Shown here: piece after piece, positions 23,005 to 35,555 of the stretch
Layout of the letters: every line of letters starts with the position of its first letter
Position numbering within the stretch: position 1 is the first letter of the stretch
DNA from: Chrysoperla carnea
Lineage: Eukaryota > Arthropoda > Insecta > Neuroptera > Chrysopidae
Reading direction: 5' to 3'
NCBI RefSeq assembly: GCF_905475395.1
Contig: NC_058337.1
Location: 114,012,368-114,076,367 of the forward strand
DNA length: 64,000 bases
The notes under the pieces: generated by a model
The model's input: the letters and a program-made list of their open reading frames with translations, nothing else
Databases searched by the model: none
Told to the model about the DNA's origin: nothing
Made by a program: the position numbers and the translations under genes

Positions 23005-25257
23005 TTATAAAACACCCGCTTTCCGTTGGTATTCCAAAGCACGGAGAATTAGTGGGGGTATTGGTGGTTCGGTTGGTAAGTGAGCACCTTCAGCTACAAA
23101 TCCTTCTGGTCCAGCATGATAGTTCACTGTGTATACAATATTATCAGGTCCTGTGTATCGATAATAACCTGTTGCTGCAGCTCCAACTTCGTCTCCAGAT
23201 CCAACTTGCTTACCGGTTTCTTCAGCGAATATTTTATTTTCCGTTTCGTACCTAATAACAAACAAATTTTTAATAAGAATACAAAATAAAAAAACATTTT
23301 TTCAAAAACTTTTTTTAATAAATTGTTTAATTGAAAATTACCAAGTTATTAATCTAAATTTATTTGACAAATCTTTTGTATTGCCTGTTAAATATTTTAT
23401 AAAGCTGTAAATTGACCTCGAAATTTAATTAAAGAATACAAAATCCAACTGGTGTTCGATTTTTACGATTTTACGATAAAAGCGCAGAGAAATAATACAT
23501 TTTAAAACACCTTCACATTATTATTAAATCCTAGCTAGACGTAACTAGAAAAAAAAGGCTAAAAAGGCGAAGGTGTATAGACGCGTCGAAATTATAATTC
23601 AAATTATATTCAAATTCACCCAATTAATATAAAAATCAACGACAACGCTGGAATCTAAAGTTTTTGAAAAATTCATAATAGTACAAGAGCCGAATTAGGG
23701 TCGACCTTCGTCCATTTGTTTACCGAATGAAAGTTATTTCTTATGGGTTGCCTAAACGTTATTTTTTTATAAATATTTCATGAACAATCATATACCACCA
23801 TATTTGCAATAAAATTAGCTTTATTTAAGAAATCCGAGTCAATGAATTAACAGATGAACGTAATTATTATAATCAACTTATATAACACACAGGATGGGTT
23901 ATTTTAATCTATAATGGCTAAAAGCTCGTTTTGTAGTTAACCAATCAAAAAACAATAAAAGTTGCAAAGCTTGATGGTGGACATCATGTTCTGGCATCAG
24001 ATTGGACCTAGTTCTTGGGGTGCTTTAATAGCCAATTTAGATTCTAAACAGTAAGAGATAGAATAAAGTTGATCGTCATAAAAAAACCAACATCTGATGT
24101 CAGAACATGATGTTCCCTATCGAACTCTGCAACTTTTGTTAATCAAGCTATTTTTTTGATTGGTTAACTACAAAACGAGCTTTTTGCCATTATAGATTAA
24201 AATGACCGACCCTGTATACACAAAATATAACTTTCATTTGCTAAACAGATGTCTAAGGCAAACAACCTCTAGACTATAAACACAACAAATTACACTTCAT
24301 TTCTCTTAAATGCTTTGCTTTCGAAATCTTCCCAAATAAAAATTTAATTGCGTAGATTAGAACGGAAATAAAAAATAAATTTCTTAAAATAATTTGTTCT
24401 TACTTGTAATGATAATTTCCCTCCGTGTCTGCTTCTTTGTCGTCAACAATAATACGATAATTACGATTATCATATAATCCTGCTGCACTTCCTTGTTCCA
24501 AACCACTGGGTAATCCAAGTGTGGATAGTCCATTACCATCTGCATATTCGCTATTAATTTGTCCAATACTTGAACCACTAATTTTGTAATTATATAATGG
24601 AGCTTTTGGTGCTTTATTCGATTGTCCACTATTACTTGGACCATTTGGACCTTGTAGATCTCTATATGGTTCAATTATGTCTTTACTACCTTGATATTGT
24701 CCACCGCCATTATCTTGATGTTTGTATGGATCGTAGGTACCCGAATATTTTCCTAGAAAAATAATGTTTCATTTAGAATAACATTTTCGAAATTAAATTT
24801 AGAAAAATTACCTGAATCATCGGGACGATATTTGCCATCGGAACCAGAATATTTTCCTAGAAAAATAATGTTTCATTTAGAATAATGTTTTGGAAATTAA
24901 ATCTAAGAAAATTACCTGAATTATCGGGTCGATATTTGCCATCGTCAGTTGGACGATATTTTCCATCGTTATTACTGTAACGTCCTGTGTTATCTGGTCG
25001 ATATCTACCTGGATCTGGTCTGTATTGTCCAGGTCTCAATTCGTTTGAGAAAATGGATGGGAGATTTGAGTATATGAATGGACGTGGTGTAGGTTGGTAT
25101 CGGCCATCGTTTTGAGGTCGGTATCGTCCATCGTTTTGAGCGTACACTACACTTAACACAGCTAATATCACAAGTACCTATAATCATAAAGTAAATTAAT
25201 TATCGGATCTATGTAGAGAAATTAAAAAGTTTTACTGACCACAGTTAGTTTCATCAT
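23005..25257 (-). CDS. CP-D: RR-1 cuticular protein (306 aa)
   Basis: Predicted secreted chitin-binding cuticle protein. Exons in transcript order: 25240-25257, 24916-25177, 24812-24856, 24404-24752, 23005-23251 (921 nt, divisible by three). Two adjacent in-frame ATGs open the reading frame (MMKLTV or MKLTV); I chose the first. The signal peptide runs to VVLVILAVLSVVYA. The mature protein has NDGRYRPQNDGRYQP and GRYRPDNTGRYSNNDGKYRP repeats, a 15-codon exon GKYSGSDGKYRPDDSG made by a 104 bp tandem duplication, a GGGQYQGSKDIIEPYRD block, the STLGLPSGLEQGSAAGLYDN plus RNYRIIVDDK module, and an RR-1 domain from about residue 225 (YETENKIFAEE, GYYRYTGPDN, YTVNYHAGPEGF, HLP). It ends ALEYQRKAGVL, without the acidic tail of B and C. 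The last intron carries a foldback MITE. Confidence 0.88.
23888..24218. mobile_element. Foldback MITE in the CP-D last intron
   Basis: ~330 bp with imperfect inverted ends of about 60 bp. The left end has ATTTTAATCTATAATGGC and GTAGTTAACCAATCAAAAAA; the right end is the inverse, closing with GACCGACCCTGTATA. Inner words (TCTGATGTCAGAACATGATG) are also inverted. It is related to 53234-53790. Confidence 0.75.
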
Positions 25258-25315
25258 GTTTGAATGTTTCTAATTCTAAATTCAAAAATGAACTACATTA
25301 TCTGTTTGAAGATCG

Positions 25316-25344
25316 GGTCCTTATATTATAATGCAATTTTGCGC
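25316..25344 (-). promoter_or_regulatory. CP-D core promoter block (TATA plus palindrome)
   Basis: Identical to the CP-C block over 29 bp, with AATATAAGGACC as the TATA region and ATTGCGCAA as a full palindrome core. It ends about 59 bp before the first ATG. Similarity to the CP-C upstream region continues for about 170 bp further upstream. Confidence 0.75.
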
Positions 25345-28300
25345 AATAATATTGATATTACCAATACTCTTGATTATGGAGACAGATTCATAATTTTGTC
25401 TATCTTTGTTTAAAATCGCCGTACGGGACGTATTGATAGGTGACATCTTCATACAAATCCTTCAAAAATCAAGGTAAAATAATGTGATTTACCTTTTTTA
25501 ATTTGGTTTGTACACAACTTGGACTAGCCTAAAAAATCCGCCTCCAAGTCAAAACTATATCGCAATCATTGATGTTTTAATTAATTAATAAGTATGTATA
25601 TTATAAAAATTTGTACAGTGTCTTCAAGCAGTTTTGTACAATTTAATTAAAAGTAAGTATATATATATACATACTTATGACTAACATGCAAAGAGCCAAG
25701 CCTCCTAAATTTTGTTGTAAGTTCCGACATTAGTAAATACCAATAGAGTAGTCAGTAATTTCTTACCCTATACCTACGCTTAATTGAATTTCCGCAAACG
25801 GTAGCTTTGAGTTTCAAAACATATTTGGCAAATTCAAAATACCATTATTTACTCTAATTTGAACAGCGTTTAAGATACCCTCGAAGTTTTCAGGATTGGA
25901 TTGAAATTTTAGATCTTAAAAACGATTATAAAAAATTTGATTGAAAACAAAAATTTTTTTGTTTTCCTTCTTAATCACCTAAAATAAAAACGGTTTGGGA
26001 ATGGCTTAAGCAGTTCTTTGTCATTAAATAAGACAAAATAAGTGATTTACCAGACCAACTTAAGGATGCCAAAATCAAATGATGTCAGTAAAACTTCTTG
26101 GACTCGCACTCTTGGAGATTTTTGGTTCTCTCAACAAGAAAAACGGCCATCGTTTGGAATTTTTTCATTTTATTCTTATTGAATTTGTTATCATTAAAAA
26201 ATTGTTCGCTTCACGAAAAATGTATTGTTTTTTTACTAAAACTGGAAAAGTACGTTTTGACCACAAAATCTCTGGAGGAAATAGTTTATTTCACACTGAA
26301 CGGATAATTTTTTTAAATCACACAGAAAAGTCTAGAATGCTTATCATTTTTCATACAAGCACTTAAATAAAAATAAATTTAGCAGCAGCCAGATAATGTT
26401 GCCAAAATTGATTTTTCATACTACAATTTTGAAAGATCCTGTAAAAAGAATTCACACTTTGAATACCAAATAAAAAAATGTTATATATTTTTTTTATTAA
26501 TTTAATTATTGGTAATTTTTTTGTGTACAATAATTTTTTATGAAAAAAGTTGAAAAACAATGCTCGTAAATTGAATCGTTCAACTTGGAAAATTATAAAA
26601 TAATATCACCGTTTCGTATTCAACTATCACATCTTTAATTAATGTAAATAGGGGATCCCACAAAATTTTTTTTATCAATTCAGAAAATCTTACTTAATCT
26701 TAGTATGCAAGATATGAAAGTTTAAAATTCATAATTAAACAAAAAGGAAGATATCCACCAGTGACGTCATACATGGGTATCGTCATAGAAATTACATATA
26801 AAACTTAGTTTTGCTAAAAGGAGATGGGCTACCTTTGAATTCAATCTTTGACTGCTTATAACTTCTTCATTTTTTAATCAATTTTAATTTCCAAATTTTG
26901 TCATGACATCAAGTCTAGTTTTACATTTTTATGGCTAATAAGGTCAATTCTACATTAGGATTATCCCCTATTGCATATAATGTATTGGTAAATTGCATTA
27001 TCAAATTGTATTTGATAACTTTATTACATAATACATTGAATTTTGGCACACTCAATTTTGTTAAAACCAAAAGTTTTTGTATGCCGTGTGAAATACTGTT
27101 ATTCATAATTAGCTCTCCTTTAAAAAAATTATGTAAAATATTAAAAAAACAAAATTGTCAAGAATAGAACTGTTGCACAAAAGGTTCCGTATTGTTAGTA
27201 AGCAAAACTCGCATTCCCAAGATTAGATTATATTTAAGTTAAGAGTATGCCTTTTAGAAATGTTGCTTCAGAAATCACCTTTGCTTCAGAGGTGCTCCAG
27301 AAGCACTATAGATTTAATCAACATTAGGCTATTTCTGAATGACACGTATTTATTTCACATGAGTGGAAACCAGTCCATTCCCAGAAATGGTGACCGGATG
27401 ACCAGAATATATATTCACACAGAATATGTATTCCAGAGATTGATTATGTGCATTATGCTGATTGAGTTTACACTGCCAGAATGCAGTTCAGTTAGAAACG
27501 TCAAATGATTTTCCCCAGCTGGAAACAATTTGAAGTCCTTTTTCATAAAACACCAGGAATTTTATAAAAGCCTTTGCATGGCCTTAACCATGAGTATGTG
27601 CTTAAGAGCGGTTCTCATTACCCAAACCCTTGAGTTTTTGGTAACAAGTTATTATTATTACACCGGGAAAAAGAGTAAATATTACTCCAATTCTAGCAGT
27701 CGACTTGTATCGAAACCATTTTTTCGAAAGTCGATGGGTTTGGGGCTAATACATCATAAAAATTTTATGATCTTAATCAATTTTAGAAATATCGTCATAT
27801 GCTAAAAGAAGTGAAAGATAAAATTTTTTACAATGCGTGTATGTTCTCAATGCTTGAGCATTATAAGCAAGGAGCCAGATACCTTGCTATAACTGAGAGG
27901 AGTCAGAGATGGGTGATTGCAGGTTTTCCAATATATTGGCTTAGTAGGAGGGTGTGTACTGTGTGATGCCAAGAACGGCAGGTGTAGATAATCAAGCAAT
28001 GAATAATATACAACTTTTTACTGTATCGGACATTCTTAATGTGTTCGATCGGGAACACATAATAGTAGTGAATGCGTATCTCTGCTTTATTCTTATAAAA
28101 TGAGTATTCTATCTTCAATTGAGCCGTCATATCTAAAAGAAAACGAATTTTTTTTTTCGCAGAGATTGTTTATAGATACCAACTTTTTAACGAAAACAAA
28201 TAAATGAAGTGAATTACAATCCTTAACAATAAATCTCCGATTCCCGTTAATTTCGTTTTTCTGAAACGGCATCCTAGATAAAGAGGTGTTTGTTTTAAGT

Positions 28301-29226
28301 GTCCAAAAACATTAATTCAATGATTAATGAAAAAGATGTTCATAATTCACCTGGTCAAACCGGATTTCTATCCAAATCTAGATCGTACTGCCGAAAATAG
28401 TATGATATTATGTGGTACTTCCAACATACTATATTCAAACATAATTTATTTGACAAATATTTAAATTTTTGTATATTTGTCAAATATAATTATCATTGTT
28501 TTTAATTTAGACCTTGTCAAGAATGTTTCAAAAGATAAATTTAAATAATTATAATTGCTGTACAAAATTTTAGAATTTTTTATTTATTTTTGTATAATTG
28601 TTAAATTATGCAGTTTTTTGAAAAATATTTACAAAAATTAGAAAAACTGCAATAAAACTCAATAGCAAAAACATTAAAATTAATTAATATTCAATAGATA
28701 ATTGAAATTATTGCATTCGCAGAACCAATTTTGTTTCCACAAGGATAAAATTCGACATACGGGAGCTGCGTAGGCTTAGCAAATTTTCACCAGTAAAATG
28801 TACAACATTATTTGTTATACATATTTTTTGTATACCTAGCGTCTAATTCACCCATTATTAATATATGGTTTCTACAAGACGTATACTTTTACCAACGAAG
28901 GTAAAGGTATATCATACAATTCGGCAGCTGTTCTGACTTGCTTCCCTCCTGTAAGCCTTTGAGCCTTCTAAACTAATATTAAAATGAGTATGACGCCAAT
29001 AAAGTTTCATTTTAAAAGCTTTTATTTATTTTTGCCTATCCGTAATTTGTTATCAAATCTTGCAAGTTAAATTTGACTTCTTAGTTTCGAATCCAGCTGA
29101 AATGTTGCATGCGTATGTAAATCGGATAACAAGACATTTTTATGATAAGTATGATCTGATTTTCCTATCGGTTCTACCATATTTGTTATACTTACATACT
29201 TTTGTTAATTTTAAAATGAAAAATTT

Positions 29227-29650
29227 TAATAACAAGTGAAAACAAACAATTGACTGAGTTAATTGTTTAAGTTAATTGTTTACCATGTATAGACAATGTT
29301 GATTACGCAATCGTAGGTTTTTTTGGGTCATGTATGTAAAGAACGGTGACTATCTTTCTTATCCACGCATAAATACATGTCACACACACATAACTCATAT
29401 TCTTATATAATACATACTATATAATTTGCGCTTAATTTGCGCCCTCACGGATAAACAGTGATGTTTACGAAAAAATGTTTCGGACAAAAGTTGTTTATTT
29501 TTTTTAAAAGAAAATTTTTTACATTTGAACTTTTTTTCTATCTCTAACGCTTTACAAGATGGGTACTACGACCCAAGATCCAATTGACCATGTTACCCTC
29601 ATTTACGAACACGACATCACTTTTTACGTCCCGAGCTCGTAAGTTTAAGT
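29227..29650 (-). repeat. Dispersed repeat DR1, inverted partial copy
   Basis: Contains AACAAGTGAAAACAAACAAT, GCGCCCTCACGGATAAACAG and GATCCAATTGACCATGTT, the reverse of DR1 words, in reversed order. It lacks the DR1 left end. Confidence 0.65.
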
Positions 29651-31032
29651 AGAATAAAAGCTTGTGTATAAAAAAGTATTTTTTATTTAAATTTTTTTTC
29701 GAAATGCTTTTCTGCATCATCAAATCAATATTTTAAACTGTGAAAAAAGAATAAAAACTTAAGTTTCTTCTAAATTAAAACAATGTAGATGATGTGTTTT
29801 TTTAATCCAGAAATTAATTCTAAAAAGTATTTTAAAAACAGATATGTTCATTAAAATATAATCATCCAACGTAAAAAAAAATATATTTAAATTAAAAGTA
29901 AAAATATCTTTGAATTTTGAAATATTGATGAATTTTGAAATAATCATAATATTAAATTTTGAATATTTTATATTTTAATTAAATGTCAATTTCAAATGAC
30001 AATAATAGACTAACAGAGCGATCTTCAAATTGAATATTCATTAAAAAAAATATACATATAAAAAAAATTTAAAATTTAGATCATGAACAGAAATAATTTT
30101 TTATTATAAATCGAAGTAGATGAACTTCTTCTTTTTAAAATGTCACATTATGAATAAATTAATTTTTATCACTTAATTAATTAAATTGATAATTAGATTT
30201 TGTCTTCTGCATCAGTGCATTCATATTAGTTTGTTATTGTCTTCCTAACTGATCATAAACAGAAACAAAAATTATGGGTGAGAAAAGAATTTAATTTTTA
30301 TTTTAAAGTTTTTTTTTTTAAACAGCTTTTTTTTTATCAAACTCAAAAACAAATACTTCATAAATTAATTTACATTTTTTAAACATAATTAAAGCTTGTT
30401 TTAAAAAATATTTTTTTAAATTTTTTTTAAGAATCATTATTTTTAAACTCCGACAAAAAAAGTAGTTTTAACTTAAAACTCATCAACATCAACTCGAATC
30501 CGGTTTAATCGAGATGATTATTCTTTTCTTTTCTTTTTAAAGGACCTGAGAATTTTGTGAAAGCCAAAAATTAAATTAAAATATAAGTTAAAGAATTTTA
30601 AACAGTTTTATGCCTGAAGTTTTTAAAGTTTTGTCAACTTTGTTTGTATAATCGCCAATTTGGGTATTTAGCCTAAAAATTTTGAATTGTAGCCTAGGGC
30701 TACCACCTCTCTAGATTTGATCGGGAGGCTCCCGAAATCGGGTTGTGTCTCTCGACTCCCGATATCAACATAAATTCCCAGAGTTCAATAAAAAAAAGGT
30801 ATTTTTTGATTGATAAATTTCAAGTTAAAAATTTTTAATTGCGTCGTTTCTTAGAGTTATGATTATCAATTATTATTAAACAATGATTTTAAAAAAATAA
30901 AAAAATATTTATTAACAAAATCTATACACAATTTTAAACAGCCAGAAATTGAAAAAAAATATTTCAATTTTTGTTAATTACAAAAAAAATTGCAAATTCT
31001 GTATTACAGAATTTTTTTCTAGGAATATTTTT

Positions 31033-33112
31033 CTACAATAAACCCATTTTCCGCTTTAAATCTAAAGACCGTTGAATTAATTCTGGTATAGGGGGTGCAG
31101 TTGGAATGTGTTTGCCTTCTGGGACAAAACCTTCAACACCAGCCTTGTAGGTAACGATGTACACATTACTATCTGGTCCAGTATATTTGTAATATCCACT
31201 TTTGTGTTCTTCCTGGTCCGAAACTACTTCACTCTTTTCTTCACCAAAAATTTTATTTTCAGTTTCATATCTGAGTGGAACAAAAAAAAAATTAAATTTG
31301 CTCTGCTTAAAATTACTATGCCAAGAGAAAACTTACTGGTAATGGTATTCGCCTTCTGGAGAGATGTCTTTATTGTTGATAACGATACCGTAGTTATATT
31401 TTTCATATAAGCCATCAGCATTGGATTTTTCTAGACCTTGAGGTACACCTAAGGTAGAATATCCTGCACTATCAACGTATTTGGAATCAGCGGCTGGTAA
31501 TCCAACACCAGATGTTGATGGTCGATAGACAGCAGAGTTGGATTCAACTTTCGCACCTTGATCAGGAGTTTGACTGCCTTGATATCCACTTCCTGATTTG
31601 TCTCCTTTGTAAGCACCTCCTGGGTATTGTTTATCCTTATATGGTTCATATGGAACATTTTCTCCTTTGTATTGTCCACCTCCAACATCTTTATGCTGAT
31701 AAGGATTGTCGCTACCATCATAAAAACCTACCCGGAATAAAAACATTAAAATACGATACATACCGGATTTTACTGAATTGAAAGACACAATTTAAAAGTG
31801 AAATTTACAAAATCCCTACCGCTCAGATTTTTTTGAAACATAGCTAAGAACATCTCTCTCTCTCCAGCAAATTCCCTTTCAAAAACGCATTCAAATCGAT
31901 TCACATTTACAACCAAACTTACACCACCTCTTTTTATGTCGGGGGTTGAACTGATTTTGATAAAACCTGTCTAGAAAACCTGCTTTCAAATTAAAAAAAA
32001 CTGTATTTAAATCGGTTTACCCGTTTAAGAGCAACGGTACCACAGACAGGCAGACAGACAAACAAACAAGCACACGCGCACCTACATATCGGTTAAACTT
32101 ATAGCTACTGTAAATTTTTTATAGACACTGACCGGAAATTCATAAGATACACATATATAAAGTTTTTGGGCGTAGGCTTCCAGACTATAAAACAAATTTT
32201 TGAAACTAACCTGAATTTTCACTAACGTATTTTCCATTAAAATATGGGGACGAGGAGTCCGTACCCCGAAAACCCAAAACGTCGAAGGTCGGGTAAAACA
32301 ACTTGTTATTTGTTTTTCGATTATCTTTTTGTTCCAAAAAAGGGAAATATTTCAATTAGAAGATTGGGAGCGCAATGACAAATTTTTCGAATCCCTTGAA
32401 TAAGAATGCGTCTCTACTTGGAATTTTCTTATATAAGACACTGACCGCAGAGTCATAAGATACACATATACAAAGTTTTTGGGCGTGGGCCACCGAACTA
32501 TAAAATCATTTTTTTGAACTAACCTGAATTATCTCCAACGTATTTTCCATCAACATATGGACCATCTACATATTTGCCATTAATATATTTTCCATGCCCT
32601 GAATCCTTGTATCGTCCACTTGCATCTGTGTATTTATATTTACCAGCATCACCTGCTTGGTAACGACCACCGGCTCCTGGTTTGTAGCGACCATCGGTAA
32701 CGGGTTTGTATCGACCATCGGTTACTGGTTTGTAGCGACCATCGGTAACGGGTTTGTAGCGACCATCGGTTACTGGTTTGTAACGACCATCGGCTACTGC
32801 CTTATAACGACCTCCATCGTTACCTGGAGTGTAACGACCACTGTTGTCCACACGTTTGTTTGAGGTGGCTACATTTCCAAATGAACTTGTACGGTATGGA
32901 CGATAAGTTGTGGTTCGTAACGCTGGTTGATAACGCCCTCTGTTTATCGAACTTGATTGACGACCGAATGAGGAAAATGCGAATGGCTTTTGGGTTTGGC
33001 ATATAGCAATGCCAACCAAAAGTAGAACTTGGAAAATCTTAAATTAGAATTTTTGGATTAATATTCCATTGTTAGGACTCTATGTGGTTTTGTTACTTAC
33101 AATTAATCGCAT
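31033..33112 (-). CDS. CP-E: RR-1 cuticular protein with DGRYKPVT repeats (384 aa)
   Basis: Predicted secreted chitin-binding cuticle protein, most distant of the B-E group. Exons in transcript order: 33101-33112, 32524-33037, 31337-31727, 31033-31270 (1155 nt, divisible by three). The signal peptide MRLIIFQVLLLVGIAIC is split after four codons. Next come Arg/Ser/Tyr-rich sequence, an array of DGRYKPVT units, GKYINGKYVDGPYVDGKYVG, a DVGGGQYKGENVPYEPYKD block, the conserved module in the form STLGVPQGLEKSNADGLYEK plus YNYGIVINNK, and an RR-1 domain from about residue 306 (YETENKIFGEE, GYYKYTGPDS, YIVTYKAGVEGF, HIP). A relic duplicate of the end of exon 2 lies in intron 2. Introns have the same phases (0, 1, 2) as in B, C and D, so the genes share an ancestor. 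Confidence 0.88.
32211..32249 (-). pseudogene. Relic duplicated CP-E exon end, no acceptor
   Basis: Encodes YFNGKYVSENSG followed by a GTTAGT donor, matching YVDGKYVGDNSG at the end of exon 2 (32524 side), as does the flanking intron sequence 32140-32210 versus 32453-32523. No AG acceptor directly precedes it; the sequence beyond about 32250 is unrelated. Probably a dead exon left by a tandem duplication with an offset of 313 bp. Confidence 0.6.
32679..32812 (-). repeat. 24 bp tandem array with 48 bp higher-order pattern in CP-E
   Basis: About five units encode DGRYKPVT. The codons alternate between two versions (GGTAACGGGTTTGTA and GGTTACTGGTTTGTA on the plus strand), so neighbouring units differ and every second one is alike. 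Confidence 0.85.
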
Positions 33113-33177
33113 GATACCCGCCTTCGGTTAGGGAGGTACTTTTAACTACAAAAAATTAACTGGCATTTTTGTTTGTG

Positions 33178-33195
33178 CTTTATATTTATAGACGT
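33178..33195 (-). promoter_or_regulatory. CP-E TATA box
   Basis: CTATAAATATAAAG on the minus strand lies about 70 bp before the CP-E ATG, a usual distance for a TATA-driven cuticle gene. The 29 bp block of CP-B to CP-D is not present here. Confidence 0.6.
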
Positions 33196-33679
33196 GGCAT
33201 TAGTTAAAAAGATGAATTTTGAATTTCATGTTATGCAAATTCAATGATTAATTTTTTATATTAAAAAAATTAATTGAAAACAGTGGAGTCGAAAATTTAT
33301 TATGAAATAAAAATAATAAAATTAATTTTCGGAAAATTTGATTGCTTATTTAACGGCTTGAGAGGGCCTTTTTAAGATTTACGGTTTGATTGAAATCGTA
33401 TGTCGAAAACTATTGCCAAAGGAAATAAACTTTTGGAAATTTTGGTGCCAGAATTTGTTAAGTTTCCAAAGAAATTGTTGCCAATTTTGAAAGAGGCATT
33501 TGACGATTTAATGGCCCGTTCTTGAATTAACTGCACTGAAATTTAAATATTGGATATAATCATATTTTTGAAACTATTTTTCTAATTGTCCAAAAGTCTA
33601 AATTATGCTTGAAAAATTTTATCTTTTGCAAATCACCCAAAAATAAAACAGGTATGAGGTGTTGAATTTATGTTTTTTA

Positions 33680-33727
33680 AGGCCAGCTTGAGATTTAAAG
33701 CCAGCTTGAGATTTAAGGCCAGCTTCA
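33680..33727 (+). repeat. Short tandem repeat, ~18 bp units
   Basis: GGCCAGCTTGAGATTTAA and close variants occur two and a half times. Non-coding. Confidence 0.7.
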
Positions 33728-35129
33728 TTTCATATTTGTAAAAATTATGAAAGCTTACTATAATCAACACTTTTAAAATATATAAATATATACCATAATC
33801 TCTCTTTTAGCCAAAAACTTAAAATAAAAAAAAAATCTAAACTTTAACTCATTCTGTTAACAGATTTCCTAATAGGTATCAGAAACTAGACCTAATAAAA
33901 AATTAATTATGCTGTTATAATAATTATTTGACATTAATTAAAATAGTTCTTCAAAGAAATAAAAACCTACGCATTCTTTAAATGACCTCTATTATCTATC
34001 ATCAAGAAAAACAAGAGATTTATAATTACCTTTAAACCCTGACAATAATCCGATTATTTAGAAATTTTTCTTAAAGTGAATATTCTCATTAATTATTCAA
34101 TATTAAATTTAGTAATTTTGGACTAATTATAATCATTGTTTAAGAAAATATTTTAGGTGATAGTGTAATGATAACACAAATAATTATTGCATCTGTTAGC
34201 GATTGAAAATAAAAAATTGCTCCTAAAAATAATGTTACAAAATATTTCGAGAGTTCATATTATGTAGCCACTATTTATTAAATGGCCAAATCACGTAACT
34301 AAATTCAATTTTTATATGTTTCTTTGTTAACTCCGTATTATAAAACTAATTTTGAAAAAAAAAACTTTCTCTACAAAACTCACAATCCAAATGGATTGAG
34401 AGTTTATTGTACATATTTATCGATAATCCATATTCACATCTAAACCAATCATTCTTACTGTCTTAGAAACGATCGCTAATGAGCCCTAATTTTTAATTAA
34501 GTATATCTGTTATTTTAAATAAAAACTTAAAGTTAAATTTACGCTGTTTTGAAATCTTAAAAAATATTTGAGTGTACACATCTAAATTCCACATATATCT
34601 ATCTTTCAACTCTAAATGCATTCATTAATTTATTAAGATTTCACTTATTCAAATTTTTAATTGCAATATTATGCAGTGACCTATTGTTTTGATATTACAC
34701 TAACATTATTAGGATGCATTTAGAAGTCCCAGTTATCCTTGGGCAAAACTTTTTATTAATAATAATCATATTTACAATAATTACCGTTAATAATATTTCT
34801 ACTATTTATTCATTAAATAATTATTATTAACTAAACATTTAAACCATCAACTTATCAAATAAATTTTTTGTTGCTTACTAAATATTTACTTAACAAATAA
34901 AAAAAAACACTGAAACGCTAATGAGATTTTTATAATAATTTTTATTCATTTTTAAGTTTTTGTTTAAAAAAATTTTAACAAATTATTGTCAACAGAGGAC
35001 AACTTTTTGTCGTTGATGTAAATTATTTTTTTAATGCATTACAGAATTAATAAAGATAAAAATTTTTTATTCAGTGAATCATTGTGCCCACCATTTTTAA
35101 AAGTGCGATATGTATTTCAAGGGTTTAGT

Positions 35130-35360
35130 GGTACAAAAAATCAAATAAACCAAGTATGTAATCCTACTTAATTTGAGACAAACTTTTCAAATTTGTGATC
35201 AAAATTAACGTAGCTCTTACAGGTTTCAATAATGTGGAGTCCTGATCCCGGAATTAAGCACATAATGACCCAAAATTAGTAGATTTCAAAAAAAATTACA
35301 ATAAGATCTGATCAAATTTGCCTGTGTTATCAAAAAAATCGAGTTTTTAGCTTTATGACG
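35130..35360 (+). repeat. Third copy of the 8500-9090 dispersed repeat
   Basis: Shares AAACCAAGTATGTAATCC, GTTTCAATAATGTGGAG, CCCAAAATTAGTAGATTTCA and TTTATGACGTCATCAG-type words in the same order as the copies near 8.5-9.1 kb, but with heavy divergence. Confidence 0.5.
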
Positions 35361-35555
35361 TCATCAGCCATAAGTTACAAAGCCCTAAATAAATAAAACA
35401 GATATCCGCAATTAGAACATTTGTTTTTTATGGTAACAGAAAGGTTACTGAAAATTTGATGATGCCATTATTGAAAAATAATAAATATTGATTCAAGTAA
35501 ATCAACTTTTTATTTATTGATATCCGTTTTCATTTAAATAACCGTTAAGCATCTA

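Larger units (their letters stand above)
25258..31032. other. 5.8 kb intergenic stretch, no supportable gene
   Basis: Begins with the CP-D promoter region. Short ORFs around 26079-26560 and 27260-27805 show no domain, no codon bias and no spliced partner that I can see. An inverted partial DR1 copy lies at 29227-29650. The rest is AT-rich. Confidence 0.5.

Noticed and set aside
26079-26366. 95-codon plus-strand ORF
   Set aside because: Composition fits AT-rich noise; no domain, signal peptide or splice partner seen.
27260-27805. Two adjacent plus-strand ORFs in a slightly GC-richer patch
   Set aside because: No recognisable motif; could be an old unrecognised repeat, but nothing supports a gene.
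29085-29097. TTCGAATCC, a tRNA T-loop-like word
   Set aside because: No acceptor stem, anticodon arm or D-arm could be fitted around it.
32041-32085. GACAGACAGACAAACAAACA simple repeat in a CP-E intron
   Set aside because: Probably the microsatellite part of an old dispersed repeat; too short and degenerate to define.
32679-32812. CRISPR-like regularly spaced 24 bp repeats
   Set aside because: They are contiguous, have no unique spacers and encode DGRYKPVT in frame.
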